From assembly GCF_946479975.1 (NCBI RefSeq), contig NZ_CAMLIX010000128.1, forward strand, positions 1 to 14,772: 14,772 bases of DNA, in the 5' to 3' direction. Each line of letters starts with the position of its first letter. Position 1 is the first letter of the stretch. Positions 1-6,049 of the stretch are shown in pieces. This DNA comes from an uncultured Flavobacterium sp. GTDB taxonomy: Bacteria; Bacteroidota; Bacteroidia; Flavobacteriales; Flavobacteriaceae. The notes below the pieces were generated by a model that saw only the letters and a list, made by a program, of their open reading frames with translations, ran no database searches and was not told where the DNA came from. The translations under genes and the position numbers were made by a program.

Positions 1-34
1 AAGCGATTAAAGCGGTAAGTATTATTTTTTTCAT

Positions 35-61
35 ATGTCATTGCGAGGAACGAAGTAATCT
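35..61 (+). repeat. GTCATTGCGAGGAACGAAG-type repeat, single arm
   Basis: This 27-bp stretch contains GTCATTGCGAGGAACGAAG and matches the left arm of the inverted pair at 254-337 with two differences. Here only one arm is present, with no facing partner. I recognise the motif as a common dispersed intergenic repeat in bacterial genomes; its function is unknown. It lies left of the kdp operon in DNA with no convincing gene. Confidence 0.75.
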
Positions 62-98
62 CGTTCTCTTAATTAAATTAATATTTAGTAGATTTTTT

Positions 99-180
99 AG
101 GAGCTAATCCCGCTATCCGTTTCAATCTTTTCCTGGCTAAAGGAGCCAGAAAAAGGATTTCCACTACTATCGGGGCTAGG
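99..180 (+). repeat. ~82-bp dispersed repeat with internal hairpin, copy 1
   Basis: The block begins AGGAGCTAATCCCGC and ends ATCGGGGCTAGG. A hairpin sits in the middle: CTGGCT (133-138) pairs with AGCCAG (144-149) around a 5-nt loop, flanked by a CTTTT/AAAAG pair. A second copy in the same orientation lies at 14381-14462. The two share the ends and the AATCTTTT and AAAAAGGATTT segments but have different stems that both remain paired. I remember similar blocks in other flavobacterial genomes, so it is probably a genome-wide family. Confidence 0.8.
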
Positions 181-206
181 CATTTGGGTAAAAAGGCGTT
201 TAGGAT

Positions 207-233
207 CCTAACAGGTTTCCAAAACCTGTTAGG
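207..233. repeat. CAGGTTT hairpin, copy 1
   Basis: A perfect 12-bp inverted repeat: CCTAACAGGTTT (207-218) and AAACCTGTTAGG (222-233) with a 3-nt loop. It shares the core CAGGTTT/AAACCTG with the hairpins at 361-392 and 14209-14239 but has other base pairs in the lower stem. There is no long T tract on either side, so terminator function is less clear than for the other two copies. Confidence 0.75.
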
Positions 234-253
234 TATTTAATTTAAGGTTTAGT

Positions 254-337
254 ATGTCATTACGAGGAACGAAGCAATCTCACTTAGTCATAAAGTTGAT
301 TTTGTAAATGTGGTTGCTTCGTTCTTCGCAATGACAT
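254..337. repeat. Inverted pair of GTCATTGCGAGGAACGAAG repeats
   Basis: The left arm (254-280) and the right arm (312-337) are reverse complements over about 26 bp with two mismatches, separated by about 31 bp. The arms belong to the same family as 35-61. The geometry of two arms facing each other around a short spacer resembles REP/BIME elements. No transposase is in the window, so the mobilising partner, if any, is unknown. Confidence 0.75.
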
Positions 338-360
338 AAAATGGCGAAATCACTTTGTCA

Positions 361-392
361 AACCCGACAGGTTTCTAAAAACCTGTCGGGTT
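361..392 (-). terminator. Terminator-like hairpin after kdpC
   Basis: A perfect 14-bp stem, AACCCGACAGGTTT (361-374) with AAACCTGTCGGGTT (379-392), and a 4-nt CTAA loop. It begins 10 bp past the kdpC stop codon, where the end of the kdp transcript is expected. The stem is flanked by short T/A runs rather than a long U tract. It belongs to the same hairpin family as 207-233 and 14209-14239. Confidence 0.7.
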
Positions 393-402
393 TAAAACCG
401 TA

Positions 403-954
403 TTATCTCAATTGATCCAAAGCTACATTCAACTCCAAAACATTCACCGTTTCAGGTCCAACAACAGCAGTATTAATTTTAGATTCCACCAAAGCTTTTA
501 CTTTAGCTTCAGCTAAATTTCTTTCTTTAGCCACACGTTTAATTTGAACCAAAGCACCTTGCGGAGAAATATTCGGATCTAAACCACTTCCTGAAGCCGT
601 TACCATATCAGATGGAATTTCAGATTTTTTCAAATAAGGATGAACCACTAAAAAAGTATCAATTCTTTTTTGAACCAAAGCCAAATATTCAGCATTGCTT
701 GGACCTTTATTGCTTCCTGCACTTCCCGCCGCGTTGTAATCAACAGCAGAAGGTCTTCCCCAGAAATAATTCGATTTATCGAACTTTTGTCCGATTTTTT
801 GATAACCAACCACTTTTCCGTTAACCGAAATCGTTTCTCCTTTTCCTTGATTAGGAGCAATTTGTGCGATTCCGTAAATCGCAAGAGGGTAAATAACTGC
901 GAATAATATTAAAGTAACCACAGTAAGTTTTAAGAGTGAAAATATTGTTTTCAT
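403..954 (-). CDS. kdpC: KdpC, potassium-transporting ATPase subunit C
   Basis: KdpC is the small subunit of the high-affinity KdpFABC potassium pump. It holds KdpA and KdpB together and is thought to help couple ATP hydrolysis to transport. The 183-aa product has one N-terminal membrane helix (about residues 7-30) followed by an extracytoplasmic domain. Family motifs are FWGRPSA (64-70) and SGSGLDPNISPQGA (121-134). Length is normal for the family. The ATG at 954 directly precedes the membrane helix. It is the last kdp gene, 95 bp after kdpB, and the gap holds a strong hairpin that could lower kdpC expression relative to kdpB. A terminator-like stem follows the stop. Identification is firm from sequence and context. 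Confidence 0.97.
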   Translation of the reverse strand: MKTIFSLLKLTVVTLILFAVIYPLAIYGIAQIAPNQGKGETISVNGKVVGYQKIGQKFDKSNYFWGRPSAVDYNAAGSAGSNKGPSNAEYLALVQKRIDTFLVVHPYLKKSEIPSDMVTASGSGLDPNISPQGALVQIKRVAKERNLAEAKVKALVESKINTAVVGPETVNVLELNVALDQLR

Positions 955-968
955 TTTTTTATTTTTAG

Positions 969-1036
969 AGGTTCTAAGGAACTAAGGTTCTAAGGAACTA
1001 AGAAAAAAACTTAGCACCTTAGTTCCTCAGAACCTT
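969..1036 (-). repeat. kdpB-kdpC intercistronic hairpin with 16-bp tandem repeat
   Basis: The 16-mer GTTCTAAGGAACTAAG occurs twice in tandem (971-986 and 987-1002). The second copy with its flank (984-1002) is the reverse complement of 1018-1036 over 19 nt with one difference, which reads as a G-U pair in the kdp transcript. A run of seven T follows inside the loop on the transcribed strand. The whole gap between kdpB and kdpC is therefore a potential RNA hairpin. It may act as an mRNA stability or processing element or as a partial attenuator; that role is inference. Confidence 0.75.
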
Positions 1037-1049
1037 AGCAACTTTTTTT

Positions 1050-3107
1050 TTACATAAAGATCGCCACGAGTAAATCAATTAACTTAATCCCGATGAAAGG
1101 AACGATCAAACCACCTAAACCATAAATCAAAAGATTACGTTTTAAAATCGCGCTTGCCCCAATCGGACGGTATTCAACACCTTTCAAAGCAAGCGGAATC
1201 AAAATAGGGATGATAATCGCATTAAAAATTACAGCCGATAAAATGGCACTTTCAGGACTGTGCAAATGCATAATATTCAACCCTTGTAACGCAGGAATCG
1301 CAGTAATAAAAAGAGCAGGAACAATCGCAAAATATTTAGCAACGTCATTGGCAATAGAGAAAGTAGTTAAAGTTCCGCGAGTCATTAAAAGCTGTTTTCC
1401 AATTTCAACAATCTCGATTAGTTTGGTTGGGTCATTGTCAAGATCCACCATATTTCCGGCTTCTTTCGCAGCCTGCGTTCCGCTGTTCATGGCAACACCA
1501 ACATTCGCTTGGGCAAGGGCAGGAGCATCATTTGTTCCGTCACCCATCATGGCAACCAAACGACCTTCAGCCTGTTCTTTTTTGATGTAGTTCATTTTAT
1601 CCTCAGGTTTCGCTTCAGCAATAAAATCATCTACACCAGCTGCTTCAGCAATAAATTTAGCCGTAAGCGGATTATCACCAGTAACCATAACCGTTTTGAT
1701 TCCCATTCTGCGTAAGCGCTCAAAACGTTCTTTCATTCCGGTTTTAATGATATCCTGCAATTCGATAACACCTTGAATTTTATCATTTTTAAGAACCACT
1801 AAAGGTGTTCCTCCATTAGACGAAATAGTAATAACCTGTTGTAGCGTATCTTCAGGAAAAGCATTTCCGGCTTGTGCTGCGATTTTTTTAGCAGCGTCTT
1901 GTGCACCTTTTCTAATATTCGTTCCATCTTTTAAGATCACGCCCGAAGTTCTGGTTTCAGCAGTAAATTTAATGGTTTGTGAAATTTCAGAAGTAGTTTG
2001 TAAAAAGCTGGCTTTCGTTTCGTTTTTTACATCAATCATTTCACTTAGTTCCAAAATACTTTTTCCTTCCGGAGTATCATCTGCAAGCGAACTCAATACA
2101 GCAGATTTCACAAAATCATCAAACGAAATTCCTTGGGATGGGTAAAAATTAGTTGCTTTTCTGTTTCCAATTGTGATTGTTCCTGTTTTATCCAAAAGTA
2201 AAACGTCAATATCTCCGGCAGTTTCAACCGCTTTACCTGATTTTGTAATCACGTTGGCGCGTAAAGCTCTGTCCATACCCGCAATTCCAATCGCAGAAAG
2301 CAAACCTCCAATTGTGGTCGGAATCAAACAAACGAACAATGCAATAAAAGCAGCAATAGTAATAGGAGCATTAGCATAATCTGCAAACGGTTTTAACGTA
2401 ACGCAGACAATCACGAAGATTAAGGTGAAAGCGGCTAACAAAATAGTCAATGCAATTTCGTTTGGCGTTTTCTGACGACTCGCACCTTCAACCAAAGCAA
2501 TCATTTTATCCAAAAAGCTTTCACCAGGTTCAGAAGTTACTTTTACTTTGATTTTATCAGATAAAACTTTTGTTCCTCCAGTAACAGACGATTTATCTCC
2601 GCCCGATTCCCGAATTACAGGAGCACTTTCTCCGGTAATCGCACTTTCGTCAATTGTAGCAAGACCTTCGATAATTTCTCCGTCGGCAGCAATTAAATCG
2701 CCAGCTTCACAAATGAAAATATCGTCTTTTTTTAATTGAGAAGAACTGATGTTTCTGATTTCTCCATTTGGCAGAATCTGTCTTGCAGGTGTTTCTTCAC
2801 GGGTTTTTCTTAAACTGTCCGCTTGTGCTTTTCCTCTGGCTTCGGCAATTGCTTCGGCGAAATTGGCAAACAAAAGCGTTACCAATAAAATTAGAAAAAC
2901 AATTAAGTTGTAAATAAAACTGCCCTGATCGGTCGCGCCCATTAAGATCGAAACGCAAACAGCAAACATAATTGCAGTTCCTATTTCTACGGTAAACATT
3001 ACCGGATTTTTAATCATCATTTTTGGATTCAGCTTTACAAAAGACTGAAGTAAAGCTTCTTTTACTTGCTGGCTTTCAAACAATGATGTGGATTTATTAG
3101 TTGTCAT
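1050..3107 (-). CDS. kdpB: KdpB, potassium-transporting P-type ATPase subunit
   Basis: KdpB is the P-type ATPase subunit that hydrolyses ATP to drive potassium import by KdpFABC. The 685-aa product shows the expected layout: N-terminal membrane helices, actuator domain with TGES (158-161), phosphorylation motif DKTGT with the catalytic aspartate at residue 306, nucleotide-binding domain, hinge motif GDGTNDAP (522-529) and C-terminal membrane helices. Length and spacing match the family, and no key residue is missing. The ATG at 3107 has no Shine-Dalgarno sequence, only an A-rich stretch, as is common in Bacteroidota. It lies between kdpA (175-bp gap with a large inverted repeat) and kdpC (95-bp gap with a hairpin), all on the same strand. 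Confidence 0.98.
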   Translation of the reverse strand: MTTNKSTSLFESQQVKEALLQSFVKLNPKMMIKNPVMFTVEIGTAIMFAVCVSILMGATDQGSFIYNLIVFLILLVTLLFANFAEAIAEARGKAQADSLRKTREETPARQILPNGEIRNISSSQLKKDDIFICEAGDLIAADGEIIEGLATIDESAITGESAPVIRESGGDKSSVTGGTKVLSDKIKVKVTSEPGESFLDKMIALVEGASRQKTPNEIALTILLAAFTLIFVIVCVTLKPFADYANAPITIAAFIALFVCLIPTTIGGLLSAIGIAGMDRALRANVITKSGKAVETAGDIDVLLLDKTGTITIGNRKATNFYPSQGISFDDFVKSAVLSSLADDTPEGKSILELSEMIDVKNETKASFLQTTSEISQTIKFTAETRTSGVILKDGTNIRKGAQDAAKKIAAQAGNAFPEDTLQQVITISSNGGTPLVVLKNDKIQGVIELQDIIKTGMKERFERLRRMGIKTVMVTGDNPLTAKFIAEAAGVDDFIAEAKPEDKMNYIKKEQAEGRLVAMMGDGTNDAPALAQANVGVAMNSGTQAAKEAGNMVDLDNDPTKLIEIVEIGKQLLMTRGTLTTFSIANDVAKYFAIVPALFITAIPALQGLNIMHLHSPESAILSAVIFNAIIIPILIPLALKGVEYRPIGASAILKRNLLIYGLGGLIVPFIGIKLIDLLVAIFM

Positions 3108-3120
3108 TTTCTTGTAAAAA

Positions 3121-3252
3121 GTTAAATGTTATTTGTTAAATGTTATGCGAAACACACGCACAGATTATAGAACATAGCCCACGGTTTCAACAGTTAGGAC
3201 GCAACGTATATTTCCAATCTTTGTCCCCATGGTTGAAACCATGGGCTATGTT
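3121..3252 (-). repeat. kdpA-kdpB intercistronic long hairpin
   Basis: The 21-nt arm at 3171-3191 (AACATAGCCCACGGTTTCAAC) and the arm at 3232-3252 are reverse complements except for one position, which would be a G-U pair in the kdp transcript. The 40-nt loop has no coding sense. Beside it, GTTAAATGTTA occurs twice directly (3121-3131 and 3135-3145). I recall palindromes of the same GGGCTATG/GGTTTCAAC type in other flavobacterial genomes. An effect on transcript folding between kdpA and kdpB is plausible but not shown. Confidence 0.75.
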
Positions 3253-3282
3253 TTAAATGCTTTATGGATATTTAAATCGACA

Positions 3283-5004
3283 TTATTTTAGTGTAAAATA
3301 TTCTGCCAATGGTCCCAATGCTAGCGCAGGAAAGAAAGATAAAGCTGCAATAATAGCAATCACGGCAAAAATCATGATTCCGAAAATCGTTGTATCCGTT
3401 TTTAAAGTTCCTGCACTTTCCGGAATGTATTTTTTGTTTGCCAATAAACCTGCGATTGCCAGAGGGCCAATAATCGGAATAAAACGACTTAACAGTAAAA
3501 CAATTCCAGTAGTGATATTCCAAAACGGATTATTATCACCTAAACCTTCAAAACCAGAACCGTTGTTAGCAGCGCTCGAAGTGTATTCGTATAGCATTTC
3601 AGAAAATCCATGATTTCCGGGATTGTTTAGCCAGCCCGTTGCATTTCCGCTGAACCAATATCCCATTGCGGTATCATGTGCAGCAAAATAAGAAGCCAAA
3701 GCTGTTCCTGCTAAAATCAATAATGGGTGAAGAATAGCGATAAAAGCAGCAATTTTTACTTCCCGGGCTTCAATTTTCTTTCCGAGAAATTCAGGAGTTC
3801 TCCCAACCATTAAACCCGAAATAAAGACAGCCAGAATAATGAAAATGTAAAAGTTGAGGTAACCAACGCCGCATCCGCCATAAAATACATTGACCATCAT
3901 GGCTAATAACTGCATAGCGCCAGAAACAGGCATCGAACTATCGTGCATACTATTTACAGAACCTGTAGAAATTACCGTTGTAGCAATACTCCAGAAACCT
4001 GAAATAGCGGGACCAAACCGAACTTCTTTTCCTTCCATTGCTCCGTTTAACTGAGAAACGCCCATTTTTTCGATTGCAGGATTTCCGCTGATTTCGCTTG
4101 ACATTGTTGGAATCACTAAAAGTAAAAAGCCAACTGTCATTACAGCAAAAATGATATAAGCGAATTTTTTCTTATTAAGGAAGAAGCCAAGCGCGAAAAT
4201 CATCGCAAAAGGAACAATCATTTGTGCCCAAAGTTCAACTGCATTCGTAAAATAAGTTGGGTTTTCTAAAGGATGAGCTGAGTTAGCTCCGAAAAATCCG
4301 CCACCATTTGTACCGATATGTTTAATGGCTATAAAAGCAGCAGCTGGTCCGCGGGAAACTTCAACATGATCGCCTTGTAAAGTGGTAATGGCATCTTTTC
4401 CTTCAAAAGTCATTGGAGTTCCGCTAAAAACCAAAGCAATAGCTACGATTGCCGAAAGCGGTAATAATATACGAGTACAGCTTTTTACAAAATAGTTGTA
4501 GAAATTCCCCAACTTTTCTGTAGTTCTTTCGCGCATAGCGGTAAAAACCATTGCTGCTGCTGCAATTCCGACACCAGCGGAAACAAATTGTAAAAACATT
4601 AACAGCATTTGTGACAAATAAGAAACCCCGCTTTCACCAGAATAATGCTGTAAATCGCAGTTCACTAAAAACGAAATAGCCGTATTAAATGCCAAATCGG
4701 GAGACATTGACGGATTATTATCTGGATTTAATGGTAAAGAACCTTGAAAAAGCAAGACAAAAAAGCAAAGAAAAAACCAAAGCATATTGATGCTTAAAAG
4801 TGCTTTTAAATGCTGTTTCCAGTTCATTTCTTCAGACGGATTGATACCGCTGATTTTAAAAATAAATTTTTCAATTGGATTGAAAATCGGGTCAAGAAGC
4901 GTTTTATTTCCTAAAAAAACTTTAGCAATATACTTTCCTAAAGGAATCGCTAAAACAATGGTTAGGAGAAAAATACCTATGACACCTAGTAATTCTGTAT
5001 TCAT
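3283..5004 (-). CDS. kdpA: KdpA, potassium-binding and translocating subunit
   Basis: KdpA is the channel-like subunit of KdpFABC that binds potassium from the periplasm. The 573-aa product is highly hydrophobic and has the fourfold pore-loop repeat expected of a potassium-channel-derived protein. Visible pore segments are NCDLQHYSGESG (first), GTNGGGFFGANSAHP from residue 231 (second), YGGCGVGYLN with the GGCG at 376-379 (third) and NNGSGFEGLGDNNPF (fourth). The first segment reads NCDLQ where the E. coli protein has, as I recall, NTNWQ; this may be a lineage feature. The ATG at 5004 starts a membrane helix and is 80 bp after kdpF. No truncation or frameshift is seen. Confidence 0.98.
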   Translation of the reverse strand: MNTELLGVIGIFLLTIVLAIPLGKYIAKVFLGNKTLLDPIFNPIEKFIFKISGINPSEEMNWKQHLKALLSINMLWFFLCFFVLLFQGSLPLNPDNNPSMSPDLAFNTAISFLVNCDLQHYSGESGVSYLSQMLLMFLQFVSAGVGIAAAAMVFTAMRERTTEKLGNFYNYFVKSCTRILLPLSAIVAIALVFSGTPMTFEGKDAITTLQGDHVEVSRGPAAAFIAIKHIGTNGGGFFGANSAHPLENPTYFTNAVELWAQMIVPFAMIFALGFFLNKKKFAYIIFAVMTVGFLLLVIPTMSSEISGNPAIEKMGVSQLNGAMEGKEVRFGPAISGFWSIATTVISTGSVNSMHDSSMPVSGAMQLLAMMVNVFYGGCGVGYLNFYIFIILAVFISGLMVGRTPEFLGKKIEAREVKIAAFIAILHPLLILAGTALASYFAAHDTAMGYWFSGNATGWLNNPGNHGFSEMLYEYTSSAANNGSGFEGLGDNNPFWNITTGIVLLLSRFIPIIGPLAIAGLLANKKYIPESAGTLKTDTTIFGIMIFAVIAIIAALSFFPALALGPLAEYFTLK

Positions 5005-5032
5005 AATTTTTATTTTTTGTGAAAATTGAATC

Positions 5033-5074
5033 GTAAAATGTAAAAGGAGAGATTTCTAACTTTTTACATTTTAC
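5033..5074 (-). repeat. kdpF-kdpA intercistronic hairpin
   Basis: A perfect 13-bp inverted repeat, GTAAAATGTAAAA (5033-5045) and TTTTACATTTTAC (5062-5074), with a 16-nt loop. It fills much of the 80-bp gap between kdpF and kdpA. The stem is all A-T except three G-C pairs, so it is weak; it may simply be a dispersed repeat. Confidence 0.6.
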
Positions 5075-5084
5075 TTTTCATTTA

Positions 5085-5162
5085 TTAAAATTTTTCAGGT
5101 TTGATTAATACATAAATCAAATACACGAAAACGGCGATTGAAACAATAAAGAGTGCAGTCAT
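5085..5162 (-). CDS. kdpF: KdpF, small subunit of the Kdp pump
   Basis: KdpF is a one-helix peptide that stabilises the KdpFABC complex in the membrane. The 25-codon ORF reads from ATG at 5160-5162 to TAA at 5085-5087. It has a single hydrophobic helix and ends in the family-typical YVLIKPEKF, which closely matches the YxxxxPEKF tail of other KdpF proteins. The position just before kdpA is the expected one. It begins 3 nt after the stop of a second tiny membrane ORF (5166-5252), suggesting translational coupling. Because of its size it is easily missed by gene finders. Confidence 0.92.
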   Translation of the reverse strand: MTALFIVSIAVFVYLIYVLIKPEKF

Positions 5163-5165
5163 GAT

Positions 5166-5252
5166 TTAGATTTTTTCAAAGAATTCAACAGATTTAAAAC
5201 AAATCGCAAACAGCAAAACTGCCAGTGCTAGTAAAAGAATTGTAGCTATCAT
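5166..5252 (-). CDS. 28-aa single-helix membrane peptide upstream of kdpF
   Basis: I do not recognise a named family. The ORF runs from ATG (5250-5252) to TAA (5166-5168), giving 28 residues: a hydrophobic stretch from residue 2 to about 19 (IATILLLALAVLLFAICF) and a charged tail KSVEFFEKI. The plan, one helix plus a short tail ending in E-K-hydrophobic, resembles KdpF next door, whose tail is KPEKF. Only 3 nt separate its stop codon from the kdpF start. The size, hydrophobicity and tight spacing support a translated gene. It could be a second KdpF-like accessory subunit, a leader peptide, or (least likely) chance. The function is inference. Confidence 0.7.
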   Translation of the reverse strand: MIATILLLALAVLLFAICFKSVEFFEKI

Positions 5253-5269
5253 TATTTTTTAGAATTTAG

Positions 5270-5342
5270 TCCCGAAGCTTCGGGATCAGATTTTAGATTA
5301 TTGAAGAAACGATTTAACGATTAAACAGTTAACCGATTAAAC
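5270..5342. repeat. 16-bp palindrome and CGATTAAAC direct repeats
   Basis: TCCCGAAGCTTCGGGA (5270-5285) is a perfect 16-bp palindrome. Next to it, CGATTAAAC occurs at 5318-5326 and 5334-5342, a 16-bp period. The region is the 93-bp gap between the DUF7674-like gene and the 28-aa ORF. In the transcript the palindrome could form a short, strong hairpin. Confidence 0.65.
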
Positions 5343-5345
5343 TTT

Positions 5346-5627
5346 TTATACTCCAGAAGTATTAACTTGTCGGATATATTCTGCTTTAAGCGATTGTGGA
5401 AAAAGATGCGAAATGTTGCAATGACGAACTTCCATAAAAGAAGAAACAGAGAAAACATAAACATTCGAAATGGCATTTTTAGTTTCTATGCTTCCTGTTA
5501 CAAATAACCGTTCAGCAAGTGCCAAACACTTTTTAGCCCGAACGATATTACCAGATATGATTGATTTTTTTGTGATTTCGGCAAACCGTTCGGCTTGTTT
5601 GTAGATTGAGGTAACTTGATTTTTCAT
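5346..5627 (-). CDS. DUF7674-like small helical protein at the head of the kdp operon
   Basis: The 93-aa product has no signal peptide and no membrane segment. It reads as a bundle of amphipathic helices with segments IYKQAERFAEI, AKKCLALAERLF, NVYVFSVSSFMEVRH and the tail SLKAEYIRQVNTSGV. From memory I associate this pattern with a small family of unknown function (probably DUF7674) found beside kdp genes in Bacteroidota; this could not be checked here. It is on the kdp strand, 93 bp before the 28-aa membrane ORF, and is probably the first gene of the operon. The ATG at 5627 has no Shine-Dalgarno sequence. A cytoplasmic partner of the response regulator or of the pump is a reasonable guess only. 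Confidence 0.82.
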   Translation of the reverse strand: MKNQVTSIYKQAERFAEITKKSIISGNIVRAKKCLALAERLFVTGSIETKNAISNVYVFSVSSFMEVRHCNISHLFPQSLKAEYIRQVNTSGV

Positions 5628-5647
5628 TTGGATGAAATTTTAATGTT

Positions 5648-5735
5648 CTTTCTCCTTATGCCAAAATATGTTCCGAAAAAGTCAAGTAATGTGTAAGGTG
5701 TTGTAGAATAACACAATATTGTTTTGTGCCAAAAA
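5648..5735 (-). promoter_or_regulatory. Probable kdp control region
   Basis: This gap in front of the operon should hold the kdp promoter. On the minus strand TTGGCAC (5732-5726) and TTGGCAT (5664-5658) look like the -24 half of a sigma-54 promoter, but neither has the expected GC dinucleotide at -12. Between them are short dyads: GTGTT/AACAC with a 7-nt spacer, and the 10-bp palindrome ACAATATTGT, which could be activator sites. A TATTTTGG string at 5668-5661 is one base short of the TAnnTTTG element. I cannot assign the start site. Confidence 0.35.
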
Positions 5736-5743
5736 TTAGGTAT

Positions 5744-5773
5744 AAAAAAAAGCCTATCATTTTGATAAGCTTT
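5744..5773 (-). terminator. Rho-independent terminator
   Basis: Read on the minus strand, AAAAGCTTATCA pairs with TGATAGGCTTTT around an AAA loop, with one U-G pair, and is followed by a T run. It lies 280 bp after the response-regulator stop and just upstream of the kdp control region, so it would separate the regulator transcript from the kdp operon. Confidence 0.65.
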
Positions 5774-5805
5774 TCTCGTTTTGATATGTATTTATTTTGA
5801 ATCTC

Positions 5806-5959
5806 AAGCTCCAAAGGAGCGATATATTTATAGAAAACAACACGTAACAATTATTAAAGCCCCAGCGGGGTAACATATTATAATTTTTGTGTAGCTCCGC
5901 TGGAGCTTTTTTCTATGGGAATATATTATTTCTATAAACATTTCGCTCCTCTGGAGCTT
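5806..5959. repeat. 154-bp mirror-arranged palindromic element
   Basis: Four small stem-triloop units follow each other: GCTCC-AAA-GGAGC (centre 5814), GCCCC-AGC-GGGGT (5865), GCTCC-GCT-GGAGC (5900) and GCTCC-TCT-GGAGC (5951). The centre spacings are 51, 35 and 51 bp. The outer 30-bp arms (5806-5835 and 5930-5959) are reverse complements with three mismatches and carry TTTATAGAA on the inner side; the inner units also mirror each other. I recall the AGCTCCGCTGGAGCT motif as a repeat in other Bacteroidota. With the neighbouring repeat it fills most of the 5774-6049 gap, in which I see no gene. Confidence 0.8.
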
Positions 5960-6013
5960 TCAAATCGAATTAAAAATTGATTTTGAAATTTGAATATTGC
6001 CATTGTCATTGCG

Positions 6014-6046
6014 ATTGGAATTTGGAATTTAAAAAAATTGGAATTT
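6014..6046. repeat. ATTGGAATTTGGAATTT-type repeat, copy 1
   Basis: ATTGGAATTT occurs at the start and end of this segment, with an A run between. It resembles 14340-14370 at most positions. It ends just before the stop codon of the response-regulator gene. It is probably a low-complexity dispersed repeat. Confidence 0.5.
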
Positions 6047-6049
6047 ATT

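Noticed and set aside
1..18. End of a plus-strand gene (codons for KRLKR and a TAA)
   Set aside because: Only five codons are visible; nothing distinguishes it from chance.
1..402. CRISPR array
   Set aside because: The repeats are few, palindromic, unequal in spacing and of several different families; there is no regular repeat-spacer pattern and no cas gene.
5653..5664. Complete sigma-54 -24/-12 promoter before the kdp operon
   Set aside because: TTGGCAT is present, but the base pairs at -12 do not include GC; the same holds for TTGGCAC at 5726-5732.
5656..5850. 64-aa minus-strand ORF between the kdp region and the response regulator
   Set aside because: It runs through part of the palindromic element (5806-5959) and the terminator hairpin at 5744-5773, and resembles no protein.
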